Assembly (NCBI RefSeq): GCF_003591175.1
Contig: NZ_QYYG01000001.1
Location: forward strand, 372,001-436,000
From: Serratia inhibens
Lineage (GTDB): Bacteria; Pseudomonadota; Gammaproteobacteria; Enterobacterales; Enterobacteriaceae
Length of the DNA: 64,000 nt
Direction: 5' to 3'
The position numbers and the translations under genes were made by a program. The notes under the pieces are model-generated. The model was given only the letters and a program-made list of their open reading frames with translations. It made no database searches and was not told the origin of the DNA. Positions 8,983-18,390 of this stretch are shown piece by piece. Numbering within the stretch: position 1 is the first letter of the stretch; each line of letters opens with the position of its first letter.

Positions 8983-10038
8983 ATGGGTGCCACAGAAAAA
9001 CACATGATGGTTGTGGGCGCGGGAATTATGGGTGCATCGATAGCCTATCACCTGGCCAGCCGCGGGATAAAAGTGACCGTTATCGATAAAGGCCAGCCAG
9101 CGTCTGGGGCCACCGGCAGCTCTTTTGGCTGGATACACACTACGGTGAGTGATGATGCGCCAGATGCCCTTCTTCGCCGCGCTTCGGTGGCGGATTGGCG
9201 CCGGCTGGCAAAAGAACTCCCGGAACTCTGGGTGAACTGGACAGGGGCACTCAGTTACGACGATTTTTCACTGGAGAGCCAGGCCGACGATAGCTTGCTT
9301 CGGCAACCGGGCATATCCCAGCTTGAACCCGCGCTGAATAACCCACCGCAGCGGGCCTATTATGCGCAGCAAGATGGGGCCGTTGATCCGATAGACGCCA
9401 CCCGTGTCCTGCTGGATAAAGCCTGTCGTCTCGGAGCCACGCTGAAAAGCCAGACGGCGGTAATCGGGTTTACCCGTGAGGGAAACAAAATTACCGGTAT
9501 CGAGACTCCGGAGGGCGTATTACAGGCGGATTGCCTCATCCTGGCGTGCGGAACGGGCATATCGCCCCTGCTCGATGCCATTGGTACCCCGCTCCCGATC
9601 ATGGCTTCGCCGGCCATTTTATTGCGGTTCGGCGCGACAGGGCACGTAGTTAACACCTTGATTTCAGGCCATGACATCGAAGTTCGCCATGCCCGAAACG
9701 GGGATATTCTGGCCGTCGAAGATTATCCGGCAACAGGCGGAATCGATGACATCGCCTCTGACACGCTGGCGGCGATGAAAATCGCTTTAACAGGCACAGA
9801 GTCGGCACAGTTGCTCAGCCAATCTGTGGGGCAGCGGCCTGTGCCGGCAGATGGATGCCCGATCATCGGATTTATTGGTGATACAACCGGCGTTTACGTG
9901 GCGGTCATGCATCCGGCAGTGACCTGCGCAGCTACCCTGGGGAGGATGATCAGTGAAGAGTTGGTCACCGGTAAGGCGCTGGACATGCTTGAAAACTATC
10001 GGCCGGCCCGTTTCTCCTCTGGCCAAGGCTGCACTTAA
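8983..10038 (+). CDS. FAD-dependent oxidoreductase (DAO family)
   Basis: A 351-residue flavoenzyme of the D-amino-acid/glycine oxidase superfamily. It opens with the FAD Rossmann motif VVGAGIMGASIAYHLASRG and the family follow-on QPASGATGSSFGWI. A central substrate domain and a C-terminal return to the FAD site (RPVPADGCPIIGF) follow. ATG 8983 has AAGGA upstream; the TTG at 8953 is unlikely. Possible substrates are D-amino acids, sarcosine or glycine; nothing in the neighbourhood decides between them. Ends before a convergent MarR gene. Confidence 0.8.
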   Translation: MGATEKHMMVVGAGIMGASIAYHLASRGIKVTVIDKGQPASGATGSSFGWIHTTVSDDAPDALLRRASVADWRRLAKELPELWVNWTGALSYDDFSLESQADDSLLRQPGISQLEPALNNPPQRAYYAQQDGAVDPIDATRVLLDKACRLGATLKSQTAVIGFTREGNKITGIETPEGVLQADCLILACGTGISPLLDAIGTPLPIMASPAILLRFGATGHVVNTLISGHDIEVRHARNGDILAVEDYPATGGIDDIASDTLAAMKIALTGTESAQLLSQSVGQRPVPADGCPIIGFIGDTTGVYVAVMHPAVTCAATLGRMISEELVTGKALDMLENYRPARFSSGQGCT

Positions 10039-10070
10039 CCGGTTCACAGGGTAACCTTATAAGCACGGCC

Positions 10071-10517
10071 CTATTCGTGCAGGCGGCGCGCCGCCTCTGA
10101 GGCGTTGTCCAGCGCGGTGGCAAATACCGCCTGCTGATCCGGAGTAAACTGCCTGAGAAACAGCTCGGCTACCGTGGCCTGATAAATGGCCCACATCCGT
10201 TTGCGCAAGTCTTTCCCCTTCACTGTGATGCTCACAAACGCCGCCCGGCCGTCTTCGGCCGAACGAATGCGGCTCACCAATCCCTCTTTTTCCAGTCGGT
10301 CGACCAGCCGGGTCAGGTTATAACGTTCGATCACCAGTACGTCCGCCAGCTCATGCATTCTGCGTGAACCTTGCGGGTGGCTCTCCAGTCCCCACAGCGT
10401 GTCATACCAGGCGTACGGCGGAAGCCCCGCCTGCGACAAACGCTGCTCAATTTCGCGGATCATCAGCCGATGAGATCGCACATAAGAAAACCAGAGATCG
10501 GGTTCACCTGAAGACAT
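10071..10517 (-). CDS. MarR-family regulator
   Basis: A 149-residue MarR-type winged-helix regulator. The DNA-binding region reads RMHELADVLVIERYNLTRLVDRLEKEGLVSR, with the wing Asp/Arg pair in RSAEDGRAAFVSIT. The ATG at 10517 follows GGAAGG; the frame upstream of it crosses the operator region and is not coding. It is divergent from the second pyruvate-dehydrogenase-like operon and is the obvious candidate regulator of it, perhaps sensing a 2-oxo acid or an aromatic compound. Confidence 0.85.
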   Translation of the reverse strand: MSSGEPDLWFSYVRSHRLMIREIEQRLSQAGLPPYAWYDTLWGLESHPQGSRRMHELADVLVIERYNLTRLVDRLEKEGLVSRIRSAEDGRAAFVSITVKGKDLRKRMWAIYQATVAELFLRQFTPDQQAVFATALDNASEAARRLHE

Positions 10518-10548
10518 GATGCATTTTCCTTCCAGATACGATTGCATT

Positions 10549-10600
10549 TGCAATTGCATTTTACACTGATAGTATGCTCGTCGCCATTGTTGCAATTGCA
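10549..10600. promoter_or_regulatory. paired MarR operators
   Basis: The perfect palindrome TGCAATTGCA occurs at 10549-10558 and again at 10591-10600, 42 bases apart (four helical turns), between the marR-like and E1 genes. Extra TTGCAT half-sites flank the first. Confidence 0.6.
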
Positions 10601-10694
10601 ATTGATAATAAGTCTTGCTCAGTCATGGGATGGATTGAAGCAGGTAACCCAAACCCGGCTCGCCGAGCCGGTTTATCGCACTTGGAGAATTGTC

Positions 10695-13349
10695 ATGAAC
10701 TCACCTGATGTCGACTCGCAGGAAACCCACGAGTGGCTGGCAGCAATGGACGCCGTTCATACGGCCGAAGGCCGCACGCGCACTCACTATCTGATCGACC
10801 AATTGCTCGATCAGGATGTCATCCGGCACGGCGACTTGCATGGCCGGGTCACCACCCCTTACCTCAATAGCATTTCCAGAGAACGGCAACCGGTCTACCC
10901 TGGTAACCTCGAGTTGGAACAGCGATTGAGCGCCTATGTGCGCTGGAACGCGATGGTCATGGTATTGCGCGCCGGCAAACATTCCAATGTCGGAGGACAC
11001 ATAGCCACTTATGCCTCCGCCGCCGTGCTGTATGAAGTTGGGTTTAATCACTTCTTCCGCGGCCGCACCGACAGCTTTGATGGCGATATGATCTACATTC
11101 AGGGCCATTCGGCACCGGGTATTTACGGCCGCGCCTATCTGGAAGGCCGCATCAGCGAAGCGCAACTGGACAATTTCCGCCGGGAAGCCGATCGCGATGG
11201 CCTGTCCTCCTACCCACATCCCCGTCTGATGCCCGACTTCTGGCAATTCCCAACGGTTTCCATGGGCCTGGGGCCGCTCACTGCAGCCTATCAGGCGCGT
11301 TTTATGCGCTATCTGGAATATCGCGGGTTAAAAAGCCCTCAGGGTCGCAAAGTTTGGGCCTTCCTGGGCGATGGCGAGATGGATCAACCGGAATCTCTGG
11401 CCGCAATCGCACTTGGCGGGCGCGAGAAACTGGATAATCTGATCTTTGTCGTCAACTGCAACCTCCAGCGGCTGGATGGCCCGGTGCGCGGCAACAGCAA
11501 GATTGTCCAGGAGCTGGAAGCAACCTTCCGCGCAGCCGGCTGGCAGGTAATCAAAGTGATGTGGGGCGGTGGTTGGGATGCGTTGCTGGAACGCGACCAG
11601 AGCGGCCTGCTGCGCCAGCGCATGATGGAATGCGTCGACGGCGATTATCAGACGTTTAAATCGCAAAGCGGCGCTTACGTGCGCGAACACTTCTTCGGTA
11701 AATACCCGCAATTGCTGCAACTGGTAGCAGATATGACAGACGAAGAGATCTGGGCACTGACCCGCGGTGGCCACGATCCGGAAAAAGTGTACGCGGCTTA
11801 TGCGCAAGCCAGCACCCACAGTGGGCAACCGACGGTGATCCTGGCTAAAACCGTTAAGGGATTTGGCATGGGGGAAGCGGGAGAAGGCCAAAACATTAAC
11901 CACCAATTGAAAAAAATGAGCGCCGACGCAGTACGCGCCTTCCGCGATCGCTTCGCACTGCCGGTCAGCGACTCTCAATTGGAGGAAATGCCTTACCTGA
12001 AACCTGCACCAGACAGCGAGGAAGCTCGCTATTTCGCTGCCCGACGTAGCCAAATGGGCGGCTATGTGCCTGCGCGCATAGCCACGGCAGAAACGCTGCC
12101 GGTCCCGCCGTTGAGCGCATTTTCGGCTCTGTTGAAAGACAGCGGCGAACGCGGCGCTTCGACGACCATGGCCTTTGTTCGCATCCTCGGCACTCTGCTG
12201 AAAGATCCGCAGTTGAGTGAGCGAGTAGTACCGATCGTCCCGGATGAATCACGCACCTTTGGCATGGAAGGCCTGTTCCGTCAGATTGGTATCCACTCCT
12301 ACCTTGGCCAACTCTATACTCCGCAGGATGCAGGCCAGCTCAGCTACTACAAAGAAGCGAAAGAGGGGCAAATCCTGCAGGAAGGCATCAATGAATCCGG
12401 CGCTATCGCCTCTTGGATCGCCGCCGGTACCGCGTACAGCAACCATGGCCTGACCACCATTCCGTTTTATATCTTTTACTCCATGTTCGGGCTGCAGCGT
12501 GTCGGCGATCTGGCCTGGGCCGCCGCCGATGCCCGCACGCGCGGTTTCCTGCTGGGTGCCACATCGGGCCGCACCACATTGATGGGCGAAGGTCTGCAGC
12601 ACGATGACGGCCACAGTCACGTACTCTCATCCGTGATCCCCTCTTGCGTATCTTACGATCCCACTTTCCCCTATGAGCTGGCGACCATTGTGCAAAATGG
12701 CCTCCAACGCATGTATGCAGAACAGCAGGATATTTATTACTACATCACTTTACTCAATGAAAATTACCCGCAACCTGATATGCCGGCAGGTGCCGAAGCC
12801 GGGATCTTGAAAGGCATGTATCTGTTCCAATCCGCACCGGCAGACCATCAGCCACAGGTGCAATTAATGGGCAGCGGAGCCATTTTGCGCGAAGTGATCG
12901 CCGCCGGCCGGTTGCTGGCCGATGACTTCTCCATCGCCAGCGAGATATGGAGCGCCACCAGCCTGACCGAACTGCGCCGCGAGGGAATGAAAACCGAGCG
13001 TTGGAACCTGCTGCATCCTGAGCAACCGGGTCGTACCAGCTATGTCGCTCAATGCCTGGAAGGCCACGTTGGGCCGTTGGTGGTCGCGACGGATTACATG
13101 AAAATCGTTGCCGACCAAATCCGCCCTTACGTTCAGGATCGTCGTTTCGTGGCACTGGGCACTGACGGCTTTGGCCGCTCGGACACCCGCGAATCGCTGC
13201 GGCGCTGCTTTGAGGTGGATCGTTATTTCATCGTAGTGGCAGCGCTTAAAGCCCTGGCCGATGAAGGCAAAATCGCGCCGACGCTGGTCAGCCAGGCCCT
13301 GCAACGCTATGGCATCGACAGCGATAAGCCGGATCCGGCCTATGTCTGA
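10695..13349 (+). CDS. AceE-like 2-oxo acid dehydrogenase E1 (homodimeric)
   Basis: An 884-residue thiamine-diphosphate E1 of the AceE type, the size of E. coli AceE (887). The ThDP motif GDGEMDQPES (near residue 224) runs into NCNLQRLDGPVRGN, which is nearly diagnostic for AceE-like enzymes. The C-terminal transketolase-type domain ends in LGTDGFGRSDTRESLRRCFEVD. GGAGAA lies upstream of ATG 10695. With the following E2 gene it makes an inducible second complex. Its substrate may be pyruvate or another 2-oxo acid such as 2-oxobutyrate; AceE paralogues linked to methionine degradation (MdeB) are known. No E3 gene is adjacent, so housekeeping Lpd must be shared. Confidence 0.85.
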   Translation: MNSPDVDSQETHEWLAAMDAVHTAEGRTRTHYLIDQLLDQDVIRHGDLHGRVTTPYLNSISRERQPVYPGNLELEQRLSAYVRWNAMVMVLRAGKHSNVGGHIATYASAAVLYEVGFNHFFRGRTDSFDGDMIYIQGHSAPGIYGRAYLEGRISEAQLDNFRREADRDGLSSYPHPRLMPDFWQFPTVSMGLGPLTAAYQARFMRYLEYRGLKSPQGRKVWAFLGDGEMDQPESLAAIALGGREKLDNLIFVVNCNLQRLDGPVRGNSKIVQELEATFRAAGWQVIKVMWGGGWDALLERDQSGLLRQRMMECVDGDYQTFKSQSGAYVREHFFGKYPQLLQLVADMTDEEIWALTRGGHDPEKVYAAYAQASTHSGQPTVILAKTVKGFGMGEAGEGQNINHQLKKMSADAVRAFRDRFALPVSDSQLEEMPYLKPAPDSEEARYFAARRSQMGGYVPARIATAETLPVPPLSAFSALLKDSGERGASTTMAFVRILGTLLKDPQLSERVVPIVPDESRTFGMEGLFRQIGIHSYLGQLYTPQDAGQLSYYKEAKEGQILQEGINESGAIASWIAAGTAYSNHGLTTIPFYIFYSMFGLQRVGDLAWAAADARTRGFLLGATSGRTTLMGEGLQHDDGHSHVLSSVIPSCVSYDPTFPYELATIVQNGLQRMYAEQQDIYYYITLLNENYPQPDMPAGAEAGILKGMYLFQSAPADHQPQVQLMGSGAILREVIAAGRLLADDFSIASEIWSATSLTELRREGMKTERWNLLHPEQPGRTSYVAQCLEGHVGPLVVATDYMKIVADQIRPYVQDRRFVALGTDGFGRSDTRESLRRCFEVDRYFIVVAALKALADEGKIAPTLVSQALQRYGIDSDKPDPAYV

Positions 13350-13406
13350 TCCCTATTCATAACGATGAGTGACAGATTTGCCACCTTAGGAGCACAGGGA
13401 ATCAAG

Positions 13407-14663
13407 ATGCCAGAAATAAGACATGCCGTAGTACCGGACATCGGCGACGACCAGCAAATCCCGCTGGTCGAGATACTGGTTGCCGTGGGGGATTACATTA
13501 CGCTGGATCAGGGGTTGATTACTCTGGAATCCGACAAGGCGACGTTGGAGATCCCCGCCACCTTCAGTGGCCGCGTCACTGAGTTGCTGGTCAAGCCGAA
13601 TGACCGGCTGTCGGCCGGTAGCCCGATCGCCGCCATTGAGGTCGAAGAAGAGACGCCAAACGAGCCGCTGCCGGTGAAAGCTGCCGAACCAGCGCCCTCA
13701 CCCGTGCCGGCCATGCCCGCAGCCGTTCGCGAACCGACAGCGCCGGCCCGCCAGGGTATTGCACCTTATGCCAGCCCGCTGGTGTACCGTTTGGCTCGCG
13801 AGCTTGGGGTCGACCTGCAACGTTTAACCGGCAGCGCCCGACAGGGGCGCATTACCCGCAATGATGTTATGCAACATGTCAGATCCGTTCTGAGCGCTCA
13901 ACCTCAGACGACGTCAACACGCACCGCGGCGTTGCTGCCGTGGCCTGAGGTCGATTTCAGCCGGTTCGGTGAAACTGAACGCCGGCCGCTAACGCGGATC
14001 CAAAGAATGTCGGCCGCCAACCTGAGCCGAAACTGGGCGTTGATCCCGCATGTAACGCAGCATGATCACGCCGATATTACCGAGCTGGAAGCGCTGCGGG
14101 CAACGCTGAACCGTGAAAACGGCCCGGAAGGCGTAAAAATTACCCTGCTGGCATTTCTGCTCAAAGCCAGCTCCGTTGCGTTAAGGGCATTTCCTCAGTT
14201 CAATGCTTCGCTGGATATCGACGGCGAGCAGCTGATTATGAAGAAGTACCTGCACATCGGTTTTGCCGTGGAAACTCCACAGGGATTGGTGGTACCGGTA
14301 GTACGCAACGTTGATGAAAAAAGCGTGACGCAGTTGGCGCAGGAGATCGCAGCATTGAGCAAAAAGGCGCGCGAAAGCGCATTGACAGCCTCAGAGATGA
14401 GCGGCGGCTGCTTCACCTTGTCCTCGCTGGGGGGCATTGGCGGGCTGGCGTTTACCCCGATCATCAATGCTCCGGAGGTCGCGATACTGGGGATCTCGAC
14501 CGCGTGTTGGCAACCTGTGTGGGACAATCGGGAATTTATTCCCCGCCTGCTGTTGCCGCTGTCGCTGAGCTACGACCACCGGGTGATTGACGGCGCCCTC
14601 GCCGCTCGTTTTAGCGTTTATCTGACCGGCCTGTTGGCCGATATCCGCCGTCTGTTACTTTGA
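13407..14663 (+). CDS. dihydrolipoamide acyltransferase (E2)
   Basis: A 418-residue E2 with one N-terminal lipoyl domain (lipoyl Lys in LESDKATLE), an Ala/Pro linker, a peripheral-subunit-binding domain (YASPLVYRLARELGVD to RITRNDVMQHV) and a catalytic domain ending with SYDHRVIDGALAARF, where His and Asp are catalytic. E. coli AceF has three lipoyl domains, so this is a short form. ATG 13407 is preferred; ATG 13365 is an alternative. It lies 57 bases after the E1 gene in the same operon and is followed by a strong terminator. Confidence 0.88.
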   Translation: MPEIRHAVVPDIGDDQQIPLVEILVAVGDYITLDQGLITLESDKATLEIPATFSGRVTELLVKPNDRLSAGSPIAAIEVEEETPNEPLPVKAAEPAPSPVPAMPAAVREPTAPARQGIAPYASPLVYRLARELGVDLQRLTGSARQGRITRNDVMQHVRSVLSAQPQTTSTRTAALLPWPEVDFSRFGETERRPLTRIQRMSAANLSRNWALIPHVTQHDHADITELEALRATLNRENGPEGVKITLLAFLLKASSVALRAFPQFNASLDIDGEQLIMKKYLHIGFAVETPQGLVVPVVRNVDEKSVTQLAQEIAALSKKARESALTASEMSGGCFTLSSLGGIGGLAFTPIINAPEVAILGISTACWQPVWDNREFIPRLLLPLSLSYDHRVIDGALAARFSVYLTGLLADIRRLLL

Positions 14664-14669
14664 GCCATT

Positions 14670-14706
14670 ACCCTGCACCGGGCGATTTCCGGTGCAGGGT
14701 ATTTTT
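14670..14706 (+). terminator. rho-independent terminator of the E1-E2 operon
   Basis: A perfect 12-bp stem (ACCCTGCACCGG / CCGGTGCAGGGT) with a 7-base loop, followed by ATTTTTC. A degraded copy of its left half is found at 19510-19537. Confidence 0.9.
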
Positions 14707-14762
14707 CGACAACCGCACAAACGCGACTAATTAACCTTCGGCTATAACAAGTCATGTCGTGA

Positions 14763-16022
14763 TTAACTCGCTATACTCTGGGCTGGTTTGACTGCCCGCT
14801 CTCCAGATAATGTAAATGCCGAAAGGAGAGTAAACACCAGCGCAATGCCGCCAAGTATCATATAAGTATGGCTAAATCCAATTCGGTCGTATAAATTCCC
14901 GGCCATTGACGACAAGAAAATAGACATCAATTGTTTGGAGAATTGAAACCCGACCAGGTAAATAGTGGCCGACAGTCTGGTATCAAAAGTATTGGATATA
15001 TACTTAAATACGCCGATCAACAAAAATGGCACTTCAAACGCATGCAGCATTTTCAGGATAATGACTTCCACCACAGAATCGGCAATCGAAGAACCCAGAA
15101 TGCGGATTGACATAATCATGCCGGCCACCAGCAAAGCATTTTTCGCTCCAATCCGGTTAATAATCCACGGGGATAAGAACATGATTAGCGCATTGGCGGC
15201 TTCCCCACCGGTAGTGACGAAACCGAAGATCAGGTTTCCTTCTTCCGGCGTGGCAAAGAACGATTTGAAAAAGTTGGCAAACTGTTGATCAAACACATCG
15301 TAGATACAAGCCACACCAATGACATACAGAACCAATAGCCAGAATTTACGTTGTTTAAACAGGTCAAAGACCAGGTGCATGCTGAACTGTGATGAGTTAG
15401 CACCGAGCGCATTCATCACGGTAATGGTGTTGCTGTTTTCAGTTTTCGCCATCAGTAACAGCACCGCCAGGATGATGGCCGCACCCGACCCCATCCAGAA
15501 AACGATGTCAGGGTTGATGCTGAATAATATCCCTGCCGTAGATGCGCAAATCCCCCAACCAAAACAGCCAAACATTCTGGCTTTACCGTATTCGAACGCG
15601 CTCTGGCGGCTAATTCTTTCCACATAGGCTTCAATGGCACCCGCACCGGAATTAAAGACAAAACCGATATAAACCCCACCCAGCAAAGCGCCAAGAATAA
15701 TATTAACCTTTAGCAGTGGCGCGAACACATACAAAAAGAACGGGGCAAAAAACAGCAGCAATATCGTTATCACCCATAAAAGATGCTTTTTGACGCCGAG
15801 CTTGTCGGATAAAACCCCGAGGATAGGCTGAAATATTATAGCGAATAACGACAGGCTGGAAAAAACGATTCCCGTGTCAGTTTTATTTAAGCCAATGACT
15901 TCATGCAACCAGATAGGCAGAAATGGAAAGCAGGTCGCCATAATAAAAAAATAAAGGAAAAAGAATGTACCGAATATCCAGAAGTTACGGTTTTTTCTGT
16001 AATAGCAAGAGCTCATGTTCAT
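14763..16022 (-). CDS. rafB: raffinose/oligosaccharide:H+ symporter
   Basis: A 419-residue, 12-helix permease of the LacY/RafB family. It begins [16 protein letters not shown], then [20 protein letters not shown], and has the LacY-type loop [15 protein letters not shown]. Family hallmarks such as [17 protein letters not shown] text (here [12 protein letters not shown]) and AYVERISR are present. The Met at 16022 gives the LacY length; an upstream reading adds 16 residues. It is downstream of the alpha-galactosidase gene with about 90 bases between, so the pair imports and splits raffinose or melibiose. RafB fits better than LacY from that context. Confidence 0.85.
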   Translation of the reverse strand: MNMSSCYYRKNRNFWIFGTFFFLYFFIMATCFPFLPIWLHEVIGLNKTDTGIVFSSLSLFAIIFQPILGVLSDKLGVKKHLLWVITILLLFFAPFFLYVFAPLLKVNIILGALLGGVYIGFVFNSGAGAIEAYVERISRQSAFEYGKARMFGCFGWGICASTAGILFSINPDIVFWMGSGAAIILAVLLLMAKTENSNTITVMNALGANSSQFSMHLVFDLFKQRKFWLLVLYVIGVACIYDVFDQQFANFFKSFFATPEEGNLIFGFVTTGGEAANALIMFLSPWIINRIGAKNALLVAGMIMSIRILGSSIADSVVEVIILKMLHAFEVPFLLIGVFKYISNTFDTRLSATIYLVGFQFSKQLMSIFLSSMAGNLYDRIGFSHTYMILGGIALVFTLLSAFTLSGERAVKPAQSIAS

Positions 16023-16110
16023 GAGGTGTTTGTCCGATGAAGGTATTGTTCTGGTCTTAACGACCGCCAAAGCGGCCGTTTAGCGTCTGTATCATCAATG
16101 ATCTGAACAT

Positions 16111-18237
16111 TCAGACTTGTTTAAGCCCTATCAGTAACGCGCTTTCCGGAGCCAACACAGGGAGCGCCAGGCCGGCTTGCATCAACCAGTCGCCGGAGAC
16201 CACCATCGGCTGACGCAACCAGGATGGCAGTTCACGCATCGTCCCCCCGCCTTCACGCACGGTTTTGATTTCCGGGCTATCCAGCAGGCTGACCTCGTAT
16301 TGCGCTTCCGGCAGTAACCCAGGGAAACGCACCTTGCCTGCAAGTGAATAATTCAACATTTGTAACTGAGCCATCATAAATACCGCACACGTCTGGTCCT
16401 GACTGACGACACCGCTAACCTGAATCGTATCGTCAGGCATATCCACCCGCCATGTAGTTCCGCCATGCAATAAAGGCCGAAGTGTTTTATGCAGTTGAAT
16501 ATAATGGCGATAACCATGCAGTTCTTCCTCGTCGGACTGAACCGGATCAAGCTCAATACCCATATGCCCGAACAGTGCCGTCAGGCCTCGGAAGCCGATA
16601 GAGTGTTGCCGTTGCGTTGCATGACAGCGACGGTGGCCAATATGCTGCCCCATCACTTCAGGAGGGAAAAAATAGCTCATGCCGCGTTGAATAGCTTGTC
16701 GTTCAAGCGCGTCGTTATTGTCGGAGACCCAGAAACGCTGAGTTCGTTCCAGCACGCCGTAATCGATACGCCCACCGCCAGAAGCGCAGGACTCGATTTC
16801 GACATGCGGAAAACGTCGGTTAAGCTCATCAAGCAGCCGATAAAATTGGTGGGTTTGCGCATCTGCGGCCAGTTTGCCCTGATGCCCCGGCTGGACCAGT
16901 TCGCGATTCATATCCCATTTGATGTATTCGACAGGATGTTCGCTTAACAGCCAACTCAGCCGTGCCAATAAATAATCAAACACGTCGGGATGATTGAGAT
17001 CCAGCACATACTGATAGCGCCCCGTGGGTTGCTGATAACCCGGCAATTGCAACACCCAGTCGGGATGCAGACGGAAGAGGTCCGAGTCGGGGTTGATCAT
17101 TTCCGGTTCAACCCAAATGCCAAAAGACATACCTAATGATTTCACATGCTCGATAATGGGCATTAAACCCTCTGGATATTTTTGTTCATCCAAATACCAG
17201 TCACCCAAGCCGGCTTGATCGTGGTTGCGCCCGCGAAACCAGCCATCATCGATAATGAAACGCTCTACACCGATCTCTGCGGCTTTACTTGCCATTTGCA
17301 TAATGTAAGCAGGATCATGATCGAAATAGATACCTTCCCAGGTATTGAGATGCACCGGCCTGGTTTGTTTCGCTGAAAAACGGATCAGGGATTGACGCAG
17401 GAAAGCATGGTAAGCCTGGCTCATACCGTTTAAACCCGCCTGAGAGAATGCGGCGTAAACCCATGGCGTGGAACATGACTCCCCTTCGCCAAGGCTTATC
17501 TCTCCTGGCAGATAGAGCGCTTCGGCCTGCACGACTCGCCGACCGTCGGTTTTCACATCCGCCCGCAAACGGTGATTGCCGCTCCAGCCGAGATGCACTC
17601 CCCATACCGCACCGCGTTGCTCACTAAACCCTGCATCCCCGACTACAAAAGCGGGAAAGTACTCGTGAGAACTCCGTCCCCGACGGCTCTCTTGTATAAA
17701 ACCGCCGTGTTCCAACCTGACACGGTGCGGCTGAAACTCCCTTAACCAACGCCCATGAAACGCCATCGCCTCAACGGCATGCTCCGGTACGGGCAATGTG
17801 ACCGCCAGACGGTGCAGTTGCCATGGCCGATGATGAAGGTTCTTCAGCGTATGGCGTATCTGCAATACGCCCGTTTGCGCGTCAAGCCTCAGTTCACTGA
17901 TCAACTGTAATGCCGCCAGCTCATCTTCACTGGTCACCGTCACCGCACCGGGCTTGATATCCACCTTGGTCGTCGTAAATACGGGGGCCGCGTGATATCC
18001 ATCGCTATGCCCCTCAATCCCCGGCGAACCAAATTGGCCGCGCCCATACTCCATCGCAAAGGTCAAAGGGAGATCAACGTCAAGCTTGCCGTTCGCTACG
18101 GGCCTTTGTAATGAAGCGACGTCTTCTGGCGAAAATCTGACGAGTTTTGGGCCCCAATAGAGGATTTCAGCAAAAGGGTGGCAGCGGATGATCAAATCGG
18201 TATCTGTGCTGGTCAGTCGAACAATTTCTGAATTCAT
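16111..18237 (-). CDS. rafA: alpha-galactosidase, GH36
   Basis: A 708-residue cytosolic alpha-galactosidase, as long as the plasmid-borne E. coli RafA. GH36 signatures are clear: VERFIIDDGWF near 325-334, the nucleophile Asp442 in YIKWDMNRE, and the Gly-rich CASGGGRIDYGV followed by WVSDNND, with Asp506 as probable acid/base. It hydrolyses terminal alpha-1,6-galactose of raffinose and melibiose. First gene of the rafA-rafB unit; its promoter carries two operators for the downstream-encoded LacI-type repressor. Confidence 0.92.
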   Translation of the reverse strand: MNSEIVRLTSTDTDLIIRCHPFAEILYWGPKLVRFSPEDVASLQRPVANGKLDVDLPLTFAMEYGRGQFGSPGIEGHSDGYHAAPVFTTTKVDIKPGAVTVTSEDELAALQLISELRLDAQTGVLQIRHTLKNLHHRPWQLHRLAVTLPVPEHAVEAMAFHGRWLREFQPHRVRLEHGGFIQESRRGRSSHEYFPAFVVGDAGFSEQRGAVWGVHLGWSGNHRLRADVKTDGRRVVQAEALYLPGEISLGEGESCSTPWVYAAFSQAGLNGMSQAYHAFLRQSLIRFSAKQTRPVHLNTWEGIYFDHDPAYIMQMASKAAEIGVERFIIDDGWFRGRNHDQAGLGDWYLDEQKYPEGLMPIIEHVKSLGMSFGIWVEPEMINPDSDLFRLHPDWVLQLPGYQQPTGRYQYVLDLNHPDVFDYLLARLSWLLSEHPVEYIKWDMNRELVQPGHQGKLAADAQTHQFYRLLDELNRRFPHVEIESCASGGGRIDYGVLERTQRFWVSDNNDALERQAIQRGMSYFFPPEVMGQHIGHRRCHATQRQHSIGFRGLTALFGHMGIELDPVQSDEEELHGYRHYIQLHKTLRPLLHGGTTWRVDMPDDTIQVSGVVSQDQTCAVFMMAQLQMLNYSLAGKVRFPGLLPEAQYEVSLLDSPEIKTVREGGGTMRELPSWLRQPMVVSGDWLMQAGLALPVLAPESALLIGLKQV

Positions 18238-18277
18238 GGTCAGGCTCCATCATGTAATTGATGGAACCATAGATGAA

Positions 18278-18312
18278 CTTAAACGTTTAAGTGATCAACT
18301 TAAACGTTTAAG
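18278..18312. promoter_or_regulatory. tandem operators of the raf operon
   Basis: CTTAAACGTTTAAG, a perfect 14-bp palindrome with the central CG expected for LacI-family sites, occurs at 18278-18291 and 18299-18312. Centres are 21 bases apart, two turns of helix, allowing side-by-side binding of two repressor dimers upstream of rafA. Confidence 0.85.
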
Positions 18313-18390
18313 AAGTGTGATTTGGATTGAGAAAAACGGCGTTTTTTAGGCGCCTGTATCTACACGACAGGAAGAACGGTTACGTGTGCC

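Noticed and set aside
14763..16022. Lactose permease LacY
   Set aside because: The sequence is of the LacY family, but the adjacent GH36 alpha-galactosidase and the absence of a beta-galactosidase favour RafB.
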